Positions 1 to 5,813 of a stretch of 5,813 nt of DNA are shown here, piece after piece. The stretch spans positions 1-5,813 of the forward strand of contig JADGBP010000167.1 of assembly GCA_015231395.1 (NCBI GenBank), written 5' to 3'. Under the pieces are notes generated by a model. That model made no database searches, was not told the DNA's origin, and saw only the letters and a program-made list of their open reading frames with translations. The position numbers and the translations under genes were made by a program. Position 1 is the first letter of the stretch; each line of letters starts with the position of its first letter. Source of the stretch: Desulfamplus sp. (lineage in GTDB: Bacteria > Desulfobacterota > Desulfobacteria > Desulfobacterales > Desulfobacteraceae).

Positions 1-125
1 GTATCAGGCTGCTTATGCTTAACCACAACAGAAATTTCAATTAGACTATTAGCAAGCCCAGCAAGTTCAGGAATTTGAATAATTCCATTTTCCAATATAG
101 TAGTATCAAACTTTAATGCTTCCAT
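1..125 (-). CDS. N-terminal part of a small hypothetical protein (possible antitoxin-like), cut by the left edge
   Basis: An ATG at 125-123 opens a frame that stays open to the window edge, giving 41 residues that begin MEALKFDTTILENG and continue IIQIPELAGLAN. AAGGA lies 7 nt upstream (133-137), and a TATAAT box (158-163) lies 32 nt upstream, so the start is well supported. The pattern of a short beta-rich start followed by 'ENGIIQIPE' resembles small AbrB-like or antitoxin-type proteins that precede a toxin gene. That resemblance is weak and the C-terminus is missing. The partner gene, if there is one, lies outside the window. The gene is separated from the operon above it by two stem-loops and has its own promoter, so it is probably transcribed independently. 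I do not recognise the family with confidence. Confidence 0.6.
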   Translation of the reverse strand, partial: MEALKFDTTILENGIIQIPELAGLANSLIEISVVVKHKQPD

Positions 126-157
126 GAATTTATCCTTTTAACAGCAAAATGATTTTA

Positions 158-163
158 ATTATA
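158..163 (-). promoter_or_regulatory. Probable -10 box (TATAAT) for the left-edge small gene
   Basis: A perfect TATAAT is read on the minus strand, 32 nt upstream of the ATG at 125, with AAGGA between them. The region expected to hold a -35 box (about 180-187) has only AT-rich sequence and no good TTGACA match, so the call rests on the -10 box and its position. Confidence 0.4.
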
Positions 164-198
164 CTTTGCTCGGTCTTAATTTGAGCTTTTATTTTATT

Positions 199-220
199 GC
201 CCTGAGCTAAAGCTCTGGGC
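199..220 (-). terminator. Stem-loop downstream of the DUF2442 gene, possible terminator or processing hairpin
   Basis: GCCC-T-GAGCT pairs with AGCTC-T-GGGC around a loop of two to four bases, with one T:T mismatch in the stem. It lies about 20 nt beyond the end of the DUF2442 gene. On the transcribed minus strand it is followed by an A-rich stretch rather than a run of U, so it is not a textbook rho-independent terminator. GAGCTTT at 183-189 can also pair with AAAGCTC at 209-215, giving a competing fold. Confidence 0.4.
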
Positions 221-231
221 TAACTTAATGA

Positions 232-251
232 AAGCCCACTTAAGTGGGCTT
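232..251 (-). terminator. Perfect 20-bp palindrome overlapping the DUF2442 stop codon
   Basis: AAGCCCACTT is followed directly by its reverse complement AAGTGGGCTT. The stop codon TAA (242-240) lies at the centre of the palindrome. With the neighbouring hairpin at 199-220 it forms a double stem-loop at the end of the operon. No U-run follows, so it could end transcription, protect the mRNA 3' end, or bind a dimeric protein. Confidence 0.45.
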
Positions 252-491
252 CTGAATCACAATCTTACTTTTAGCATAAAGATATTCAGGGTCTAAATCT
301 AAACCATTCTCCCACTCCACAGTATCAAAACTGACACGGACTTTTTTAAATAAGTTTAAATCAGTAAGTTCTTTGAATCGTCCATAAGATAAAATAGGCT
401 TTGCATCAAAAATTTTCTTTTCTCCATTATCAAAGCATAAAAATAATTTGTAATTATCTACAGCTTCAACAGATATTACTCCTTTATACAT
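240..491 (-). CDS. DUF2442 domain protein
   Basis: This 83-residue protein fills the usual DUF2442 length. The N-terminal strands (VISVEAVDNYKLFLCFDNGE, residues 5-24) are followed by 'KKIFDAKPIL', 'GRFKELTDLNLFKKVRV' and the family's characteristic 'VEWENGLDLDPEYLY' near residues 58-72. DUF2442 proteins are small, of unknown biochemical function, and are often encoded beside DUF4160 proteins, as here. The pair is commonly suspected to be a toxin-antitoxin or other two-component small module; that is inference. The ATG at 491 follows a purine-rich GGGAGAGGGAG ribosome binding site lying in the 17-nt gap after the DUF4160 stop. It is the last gene of the operon, and its stop codon sits inside a perfect palindrome. 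I see no truncation. Confidence 0.85.
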   Translation of the reverse strand: MYKGVISVEAVDNYKLFLCFDNGEKKIFDAKPILSYGRFKELTDLNLFKKVRVSFDTVEWENGLDLDPEYLYAKSKIVIQKPT

Positions 492-508
492 ACTCCCTCT
501 CCCTATTT

Positions 509-772
509 TTATAATGGATTAATTTTATAAAGAGTCTCTTGATTCATAGCAAGCTCCCAATTTGCTCTCAGCTCATCAATATGCAATTCTGCCCATGCCT
601 GCACTAATCTTTTCTGTTTTCTTGGTAATTCACCTTCTATAATTTCAATAGAATCAATACTGAATGATGCTTTATCTTCATTGTAATAAGCATGAAAATG
701 AGGTGGGTTATGCTCATCTGGTGAAAAATACATTCTTATTATTATTCCATAAAACATTGATATTGTGGGCAT
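509..772 (-). CDS. DUF4160 domain protein
   Basis: This complete 87-residue protein carries the DUF4160 signature from its first residue. It has 'MPTISMFYGIIIRMY' at 1-15, the histidine-rich 'HNPPHFHAYY' at about 21-30, 'IIEGELPRKQKRLVQAWAELH' at about 44-64 and a C-terminal 'ELRANWELA' helix, ending in PL as family members often do. The conserved PPHFH cluster could bind metal or act in catalysis, but I know of no established activity. AAGGG at 781-785 lies 8 nt before the ATG. The gene begins 19 nt after the DUF4391 stop and is followed 17 nt later by DUF2442, its frequent neighbour. The tight spacing suggests co-expression with the helicase module. Whether the two DUF proteins act with the helicase or are merely carried beside it cannot be told from sequence. 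Confidence 0.87.
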   Translation of the reverse strand: MPTISMFYGIIIRMYFSPDEHNPPHFHAYYNEDKASFSIDSIEIIEGELPRKQKRLVQAWAELHIDELRANWELAMNQETLYKINPL

Positions 773-791
773 TTTAATATCCCTTTTGTAA

Positions 792-1523
792 TTATCTAAT
801 TAATTGCTCTAATTTCAACTCCAACTCACCAAGAACACTTTTTATTTGGCTGTTCATCAAAACCTTATCCTTTACTAATAATGCTTTTTTCTTCTGCTGA
901 TTCAAACTTTTCAACAACTCAAATTTTTTAAGCAGTTCTAAAACCTCTTTGCTGTTATACCAAACAGAACTATTTATAAAATTTGTTATTCTTAAAAAGA
1001 GTGCTGGATGTGTTGCAATAAATGCTTTTGTCATGGCTTCAATATAAAGTTCTATTTTATTGACTCTATTCACAAGATTTTCAAAATCAAGTGCTTTTTC
1101 AAAAAGAGATTCATGCTGATTATAAGAATTTATAGTATCAGGCGATGTAATGACTCTCTGTTCAAGCACAATTTGACAAGACTCTTTTAAATTTATCCGC
1201 TTAACAGCAAATGAAAAAGATTCTTGATTATTATCATAACAATGTATCACACAAAAAGGCTTTATAAGCTGATGCAGAATTGTTGATACTGACTCTGCTT
1301 GTCTTATGTTTGCTATCTCAACATCAAAAAACATAATCACTTCGCATCTGTAAAGCTCATCAATATAGGAAGGAATTGACTCACCGCTGATCTGGCAGGT
1401 AAGCTGTATAGCTTTTAAACTGTTTTTAAGAATCTTTTTATCTTCTGGCTTGAGAACTTCTGAGAGAATGGTCTTTATGGCTATTTTGCGGTTTACCTGA
1501 TATTCAAGAGGGATATTTATCAT
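792..1523 (-). CDS. DUF4391 domain protein, partner of the helicase
   Basis: This 243-residue protein has the normal length of the DUF4391 family. It starts with 'MINIPLEYQVNRKI', continues with a region resembling the family core ('IDELYRCEVIMFFDVEIAN', about 55-73, and 'LIKPFCVIHCYDN', about 86-98), and ends in a lysine- and leucine-rich helical stretch (about 190-243) likely to form a coiled coil. I see no catalytic motif, signal peptide or membrane segment, so it is probably cytoplasmic. From memory, DUF4391 genes are typically found directly after large SNF2-type helicases, often with a type III-like DNA methyltransferase, in predicted defence islands. A role as an accessory subunit is inference. 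The ATG lies 35 nt after the helicase stop and has only a weak purine stretch upstream (AGCAGAG), which suggests expression partly coupled to the helicase. Confidence 0.82.
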   Translation of the reverse strand: MINIPLEYQVNRKIAIKTILSEVLKPEDKKILKNSLKAIQLTCQISGESIPSYIDELYRCEVIMFFDVEIANIRQAESVSTILHQLIKPFCVIHCYDNNQESFSFAVKRINLKESCQIVLEQRVITSPDTINSYNQHESLFEKALDFENLVNRVNKIELYIEAMTKAFIATHPALFLRITNFINSSVWYNSKEVLELLKKFELLKSLNQQKKKALLVKDKVLMNSQIKSVLGELELKLEQLIR

Positions 1524-1558
1524 GGATATTGCTCTGCTTCTGCATTTTACAATTATTT

Positions 1559-4500
1559 TCAGTCTATAACCAGAAACGAAACAAGCTCAAAATCATCTGT
1601 TGTCTCTGATGCAAAAGGATTTTTATATCCACTAAAATCAAATATGCTCTGCTCTGCCTGCTTCTCTTCCTCTCCTTGTATTGAACGAATAGCACTATTC
1701 AAAAGTCCTGAATAAAAACTCATCTCTTTTATATTCATGGTTTCTTGTAAAAACTTATCAACCAAAGGTTTTATAGGTGTATTCAAACCATAACAAAATT
1801 TTCTATACATTTTGAGTAATTCCCTTGCATGACTATTGCCATATATCACGTTACCTGTTCTATCTATGAAAACAAGATAATATGGATAGAGCGTAGAGTC
1901 ATTAGCTGGTTTTGCAATATCGTTAGAATGTTTAAAACAGAAGATAACACCTGAGAGCTTTTTGTCCTGATGCTCAGTAGTATCTTTGCTGTCACTTAAT
2001 CCAGCTTGAGTAACTGCATAAATTCCACGAGGGATTTTTTTAATATCAGGCGTGGTTTTAATATACTCTGCGAGCTCAAACAGATATTCATTCATGTTTA
2101 AATCTGTCAAAGATATGTTTTCAGAAGTTTCATCAATATCAATGACCTCTTCCCTTAACCGTTCAAGCTGGCGGTTTCTAAAACTTATATCATTCATCTC
2201 TGGAGTTAAAACATCTTCATCACCTGTAGCTGTGATATTTGCTGAAATCATCTTGCTTTTTACTCTTTTCTCAAGGCTTAGATACTCATTCAATGCCATA
2301 TCTGGAAAGAAGTTGACCATTTTTATATCTTTGTTAGTGCTTCCAATACGGTCAATCCTGCCGAATCTTTGAATCAAAGTTACAGGATTCCATTGAATAT
2401 CATAGTTTATTACGCAGTCGCAGTCTTGGAGGTTCTGCCCTTCTGAAATACAATCTGTTCCAATAAGAATATCAACCTGTCTGGTAAGCGGCAGCTCTTT
2501 TTTTATTCTGGAACGAGGTGAGAATGCGGACAGGATTGAATCAAAACTTTTATCAATATTTCCACTGCTGACACGAGGTTTACCTGTTCCGCTTATCATG
2601 GCAGTAATAATATCTTTTTTTAGAAGATTACTTTTTTCTTTTTCAGTTATTTGTAATGAGGTTAAATATGGGGCAAGCTCATCATATAAATAATTGGCTG
2701 TATCTGCAAAAGCTGTGAAAATCAAAACCTTACGATTTTCAGCATTATATGGGGTATGCAACACCTTATTTTTTACAATATCTTTAAGTTCAGCAAGTTT
2801 ATTATCTCTTTTTTCATATAATACAGTTTTCACTTCATCATAAAGCTCATCAAGAACCATTTTATCGTAATAAAGGTCTGTCAAATAGTCGTTTATCTTG
2901 AGATGCTTCACTTTTATAGTGTATTTATAATCCAATGCTGGTTCATCATTTTCAAGAAAATCATCTTCCATCTCATTGATATTGGTTGGTAATGCTGAAT
3001 CTAAAGACCCAACTGAATCATCAAGTTTTACATCCTTATTTTTGCTATTGTCCAGCAGGTTAATATAACCCTCGATCCTCTCTTTTAATCTTCTTATTGT
3101 CTCCCCAAAAGCAAATACAGAGCTGTCAAGACGCTTAAACAGATTGAAACGGTGCATCTTTGCAGTTAAAAACTCACGGTCTTCATGGCTGAATATGATT
3201 TTATTGTTATATGTGGTCTGATAGCGTTCCCGATAGTATGCTTTATATTCAGATTTTATATATTTCATGGGAATATAAACAGCTAAGATAAGCTCTTCGA
3301 GCTTCATGTTGGTATCTTTAAAGTTGAGAAGCTGCTTTTGTGAATCAATATGGGGTGTATAAGTGTCAGGCTTGAGTTTATTAGGAAATTTACCAACCTG
3401 ACCAGTGCCGTAATAGTTTGTGATGTGCTTTCTGCTTCTGGATATGGTCAATTTCTCAAGAAGTCTGTAAAAATCTGCTGGTAAAATGCTTAAAAGAGAA
3501 TCTTTATCCTTATCTTCTTCTTTCTCATTGTCTCTGTCTTTTTCCCATTGATTCAAGACCCTGCTGGTATTGCGTAATAAATTTGAAATGCTTGACAGCC
3601 CATTATCTTCAAAAGCATCATCTTTATCAGCAGTGATAATGCTTATCTGGTTGCGAAGGTCATTTAAAGAGTTGTTTACAGGAGTTGCAGATAAAAGGAG
3701 AACCTTTGTGTTTCTATTTTGTCTTATAACTTCTTCAAGAAGCCTTTGATACCTTGTTTGTCCAAACTCTTTTTCGGTTCTGTTCCTAAAATTGTGGGAC
3801 TCATCAATTACTACAAGATCAAACTTGCTCCAGTCAAATCGAGATAAATCCCACCCGCTTCGAGATTCACCTTTATATCTTGATAAATCAGTATGAAACA
3901 TAATTTTGTAATAAAATGTTTCATCTAAAATACTATCTTTGTAAGCCCCTTTAAATGAATTCCAGTTGTCATAAAGCTTTGCAGGAGTCAGAACAAGAAC
4001 ATTATCCTGCCTCATCTCAAAATATTTAATCACAGCAAGAGCTTCAAATGTTTTACCAAGACCTACACTGTCAGCTATGATGCAGCCATTGTATTTATTT
4101 ATCTTTTGAATTGCAGACAGCACACAGTCTTTTTGAAAGTCATAAAGCATATTCCAGATTTTTGTCTTTTTAAAATTCATGTTATCTTTTTCAAAACGGT
4201 CAACACCATCATCTAATTGTGTGCCAAAAAGTTCATGAAGAGTAAAATAGTAAAGAAATTCGGGTGAATGTTCTTTATAGACTGATTCTAAACTTGATAA
4301 AATCTGAGCTTTGTAATCTTCTGTAAAATCAGGTTTGTTCCATATTTGGTTAAAAGTATTTCCTGCTTTGATGATCTGCTGCCTATCCATACTTTCATAA
4401 ATCACTGAATCAAAATTAATATGACTTACTTTTGATTTTTGAGCTTTTGGTGAGAACTCTAAAGAAGATGATCCTTGAATCATAAGTTCTTCATCAATCA

Positions 4501-4879
4501 ATAGAAGATTTCCTTTAATTTGGCATAATGCAGATGTTCTTTTAATGTTGATGTGCTTTTGAATAAAATCATACATGAATTTTGCTTGTTCAAAATGGTG
4601 CAGCTTATTTTTTTGAATAATATCATAAGAATTGAACAAGGTATCTTTAGCAGACAGTTCTATATTTTGGGGATAAAGTTCAAATTCTCTAAACACCTCT
4701 TTGTTGTTGGGCAATGAATGGGTATTGCGGATTATAAAATTTATCTGCTTAACATTTTTCAGATTTTGTTTAAGCATTGAAAATACAGTGAGTGTCAGCT
4801 TGTCATTAATAATATTAACAATGCTGTTTTTCTGTGTTTTTAAAGTGTTGTTGATTTTTTCTATCAGGTTGTTGTCCAA
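1559..4879 (-). CDS. SNF2-type helicase with degenerate PLD-like N-terminus (predicted defence protein)
   Basis: This 1106-residue protein has superfamily 2 motifs in order. They are Walker A DSVGLGKT (270-277), the DESH box (359-362), SATP (397-400), motif IV 'KVLIFTAFAD' (about 717-726), 'GTDCISEGQNLQ' (about 807-818) and the arginine-finger motif QRFGRIDRIGS (837-847). It is therefore a probable ATP-driven DNA translocase. An N-terminal region contains 'KGNLLLID' (122-129) and 'GSSS' (136-139), in the place of an HxKxxxxD...GSxN phospholipase-D half-motif whose H, K and N have been replaced. It is thus probably catalytically dead. A charged linker (446-461) and an acidic stretch (636-648) lie between the core modules. 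The C-terminal domain ends in 'DDFELVSFLVI', a tail I associate with DUF4391-linked helicases. The start is TTG: an in-frame TAG lies three codons upstream, and AAGG at 4889-4892 is well spaced; the next methionine is residue 35. Part of this gene (3410-3536) recurs inverted at the right edge. Confidence 0.92.
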   Translation of the reverse strand: MDNNLIEKINNTLKTQKNSIVNIINDKLTLTVFSMLKQNLKNVKQINFIIRNTHSLPNNKEVFREFELYPQNIELSAKDTLFNSYDIIQKNKLHHFEQAKFMYDFIQKHINIKRTSALCQIKGNLLLIDEELMIQGSSSLEFSPKAQKSKVSHINFDSVIYESMDRQQIIKAGNTFNQIWNKPDFTEDYKAQILSSLESVYKEHSPEFLYYFTLHELFGTQLDDGVDRFEKDNMNFKKTKIWNMLYDFQKDCVLSAIQKINKYNGCIIADSVGLGKTFEALAVIKYFEMRQDNVLVLTPAKLYDNWNSFKGAYKDSILDETFYYKIMFHTDLSRYKGESRSGWDLSRFDWSKFDLVVIDESHNFRNRTEKEFGQTRYQRLLEEVIRQNRNTKVLLLSATPVNNSLNDLRNQISIITADKDDAFEDNGLSSISNLLRNTSRVLNQWEKDRDNEKEEDKDKDSLLSILPADFYRLLEKLTISRSRKHITNYYGTGQVGKFPNKLKPDTYTPHIDSQKQLLNFKDTNMKLEELILAVYIPMKYIKSEYKAYYRERYQTTYNNKIIFSHEDREFLTAKMHRFNLFKRLDSSVFAFGETIRRLKERIEGYINLLDNSKNKDVKLDDSVGSLDSALPTNINEMEDDFLENDEPALDYKYTIKVKHLKINDYLTDLYYDKMVLDELYDEVKTVLYEKRDNKLAELKDIVKNKVLHTPYNAENRKVLIFTAFADTANYLYDELAPYLTSLQITEKEKSNLLKKDIITAMISGTGKPRVSSGNIDKSFDSILSAFSPRSRIKKELPLTRQVDILIGTDCISEGQNLQDCDCVINYDIQWNPVTLIQRFGRIDRIGSTNKDIKMVNFFPDMALNEYLSLEKRVKSKMISANITATGDEDVLTPEMNDISFRNRQLERLREEVIDIDETSENISLTDLNMNEYLFELAEYIKTTPDIKKIPRGIYAVTQAGLSDSKDTTEHQDKKLSGVIFCFKHSNDIAKPANDSTLYPYYLVFIDRTGNVIYGNSHARELLKMYRKFCYGLNTPIKPLVDKFLQETMNIKEMSFYSGLLNSAIRSIQGEEEKQAEQSIFDFSGYKNPFASETTDDFELVSFLVID
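3410..3536 (-). repeat. Inverted repeat, copy 1 (internal to the helicase gene)
   Basis: These 127 bases encode helicase residues 449-490, the end of the charged linker and the start of the following 'LEKLTISRSRKHITNYY' segment. They are identical, base for base, to the reverse complement of 5687-5813. Here the sequence is in its natural context, with open reading frame and family-like sequence on both sides, so this is the original copy. Confidence 0.97.
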
Positions 4880-4888
4880 TGGATTCTA

Positions 4889-4892
4889 CCTT
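4889..4892 (-). promoter_or_regulatory. Ribosome binding site supporting the TTG start of the helicase
   Basis: AAGG on the minus strand lies 9 nt before the TTG at 4879-4877. The in-frame stop TAG at 4888-4886 excludes any longer protein, and no ATG occurs in frame until residue 35, so this site decides the start. Confidence 0.6.
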
Positions 4893-4900
4893 ATATGTCT

Positions 4901-5194
4901 TTAAGCTTTATTATTATTAAAATTTGATGCGGGGTTGTTGATTGTTTCTTTATAATTTTTCTTTTTACTGTGCTTCTTATCAACTCTATCCCTTAAATCT
5001 TTACCACACTTAAAGAAAGGCAACCTCTTAGCTGGTATCTCTACCTGCTGACCTGTCTTTGGATTCCTGCCAATGTATGATTCATATTCTTTAACATAAA
5101 AGGAACACAATCCTCTTATTTCAACTCTATCTCCATTTACGAGACCATCAACTTTAAAAAAATGTGAATTAAAAAAAATGTGAGGTCTGAACAT
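4901..5194 (-). pseudogene. HU/IHF-family DNA-binding protein lacking its N-terminal helices
   Basis: The 97-residue frame carries the C-terminal part of an HU/IHF-like nucleoid protein. It has 'GLVNGDRVEIRGLCSFYV' (about 17-34), the beta-arm tip 'GRNPKTGQQVEIPAKRLPFF' (about 42-61), 'KCGKDLRDRVDKK' (about 62-74), and a lysine/asparagine-rich tail. The family normally has about 40 further residues at the N-terminus forming the helices that dimerise. Here only 'HFFKVDGLV', resembling the end of helix 2, remains, and the preceding DNA is the end of the ClC gene. The assigned ATG (5194) lies inside the ClC frame, has no convincing ribosome binding site, and gives a nonsense start (MFRPHIFFNS). 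Without the helices, normal HU dimers are unlikely. It is probably a deletion remnant. Alternatively it could be expressed as a ClC fusion through the poly-T tract at 5171-5178. Confidence 0.7.
5154..5183 (-). repeat. Tandem 16-bp near-repeat with T7 and T8 tracts at the ClC/HU junction
   Basis: On the minus strand TCACAT followed by eight T and AA (5183-5169) is repeated immediately as TCACAT, seven T and AA (5167-5154). The repeat offset is 16 nt, which puts the two copies in different frames: the first encodes SHFF-stop at the ClC end and the second SHFF-K at the HU start. Loss of one T from the T8 tract, or of one 16-bp unit, joins the ClC and HU frames. Confidence 0.85.
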
Positions 5195-5687
5195 TCAACT
5201 CATCTCTGTATTTATCCAGAAGAGTGGCTTTAGAAACCATGCCGGCAAATTTGCCATTTGAGATGACTGGCAGACTGAAACATTTTTTCACATCCATTTT
5301 CCATAGCACATCTGAAAGATCGTCATCATAATGAACAGTTTCAGGATTGGCATCCATAATCTGATCCACAAGCACAGTATCATACATTAAGGTATTAAAC
5401 ATATATGGTTTGATATGATCTAATTGAATCATACCCAGAAATTTTCCGGTCTCCTGATCCTCCACAGGAAAATAATTTCTTGTAGATTGCTTTATTTTAT
5501 AAAGAAGTTCCCTCAGCAGCATGTTGGGATAAACAGGAATACAATCTTTTTCAATCACTTCTCTGATACTTATGTCTGAAAGAACACGCGAATCAGTTCC
5601 AGGTCGAAGGAGACGCCCACTTTCTGTCAGCTCTTTAAGATAAAACGATGACGGCTCAGCATAGTGAGTGATGGTTGTAGAGAGGGC
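5169..5687 (-). CDS. ClC-type chloride channel, C-terminal part with two CBS domains (5' end lost at the junction)
   Basis: The frame is open from the junction at 5687 to the TAA at 5171-5169, giving about 172 residues. It begins ALSTTITHYAEPSSFYLKEL and continues 'GRLLRPGTDSRVLSDISIRE', the stretch that links the last membrane helix of bacterial ClC proteins to their cytoplasmic CBS pair. The two CBS domains follow, 'IPVYPNMLLRELLYKIKQS' through 'KFLGMIQLDHIKPYMF' and 'IMDANPETVHYDDDLSDVLWK' through 'FAGMVSKATLLDKYRDEL'. CBS pairs usually bind adenine nucleotides and regulate transport. The membrane domain (several hundred residues) is missing because the sequence at 5687-5813 belongs to the helicase gene. 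A GTG at 5558 is merely an internal valine codon, not the start. The C-terminus (NVQTSHFF) looks close to the natural end. Confidence 0.85.
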   Translation of the reverse strand, partial: ALSTTITHYAEPSSFYLKELTESGRLLRPGTDSRVLSDISIREVIEKDCIPVYPNMLLRELLYKIKQSTRNYFPVEDQETGKFLGMIQLDHIKPYMFNTLMYDTVLVDQIMDANPETVHYDDDLSDVLWKMDVKKCFSLPVISNGKFAGMVSKATLLDKYRDELNVQTSHFF

Positions 5688-5813
5688 AGAGACAATGAGA
5701 AAGAAGAAGATAAGGATAAAGATTCTCTTTTAAGCATTTTACCAGCAGATTTTTACAGACTTCTTGAGAAATTGACCATATCCAGAAGCAGAAAGCACAT
5801 CACAAACTATTAC
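5687..5813 (+). repeat. Inverted repeat, copy 2: displaced helicase fragment at the window edge
   Basis: These last 127 bases are the exact reverse complement of 3410-3536 and, read on the plus strand, encode helicase residues 449-490 (DNEKEEDKDKD ... RSRKHITNYY). There is no start, no flanking helicase sequence and no mismatch. The piece interrupts the ClC gene and runs to the very end of the window. It is best read as a chimeric join rather than a second helicase gene. Confidence 0.95.

Noticed and set aside
1008..1190. Plus-strand open frame of 60 codons
   Set aside because: It lies wholly antisense to the DUF4391 gene, has a cysteine/phenylalanine-rich composition with no family resemblance, and is a shadow of the real gene.
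2052..2372. Plus-strand open frame of 106 codons
   Set aside because: It is antisense to the conserved helicase motif V/VI region; its serine-rich hydrophobic protein is what the complement of charged codons produces.
4701..4904. Plus-strand open frame of 67 codons with hydrophobic product
   Set aside because: It is antisense to the helicase N-terminus; the apparent membrane character comes from the complement of Lys/Asn/Asp-rich codons.
5556..5558. GTG as the start of a stand-alone CBS-domain protein
   Set aside because: Family-like ClC sequence continues in frame upstream to 5687, so the GTG is an internal valine codon.
5687..5813. Start of a second, oppositely oriented helicase gene
   Set aside because: It is identical to an internal stretch of the first gene, begins in mid-protein (residue 449) with no start of its own, and interrupts the ClC gene, so a chimeric join is much more likely.
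1..5813. CRISPR array, tRNA, rRNA or insertion sequence
   Set aside because: I found no regularly spaced repeats, no tRNA cloverleaf, no rRNA-like stretch and no transposase fragment or terminal inverted repeats.

Overview
The window is AT-rich and, apart from its right edge, reads on the minus strand. The HU-type remnant (a 'GDRVEIRG...GRNPKTG' core followed by 'LPFFKCGK') and the ClC-type chloride channel tail with two CBS domains resemble sequences I associate with sulfate-reducing deltaproteobacteria (Desulfobacterota). That placement is inferred from sequence style, not from a marker gene.

Layout, in the direction of transcription (right to left). The 3' part of a ClC channel gene (about 5687 to 5169) runs into an HU/IHF-like reading frame that lacks the usual N-terminal helices (5194 to 4901). 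Next is a 1106-residue SNF2-type helicase (4879 to 1559, TTG start), then a DUF4391 protein (1523 to 792), a DUF4160 protein (772 to 509) and a DUF2442 protein (491 to 240). Gaps between the last five are 21, 35, 19 and 17 nt, so they look like one transcription unit. It closes with two stem-loops (199-251). Below it a TATAAT box and a good ribosome binding site introduce a small gene cut by the left edge.

The biological core is the helicase plus DUF4391 pair. The helicase has all the expected ATPase motifs, a degenerate phospholipase-D-like half-motif at its N-terminus and a distinctive C-terminal domain ending in 'DDFELVSFLVI'. From memory, such pairs often sit beside type III-like DNA methyltransferases in predicted anti-phage islands. 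No methyltransferase or intact nuclease is visible here. A DUF4160/DUF2442 pair, which resembles a toxin-antitoxin arrangement, follows directly instead.

The most striking structural signal is at the right edge. The last 127 bases (5687-5813) are an exact reverse complement of an internal part of the helicase gene (3410-3536), and they interrupt the ClC gene. Exact identity, a length of 127 and termination at the sequence end all suggest an assembly or amplification chimera rather than a biological inverted repeat. Any ClC residues read upstream of 5687 should not be trusted.
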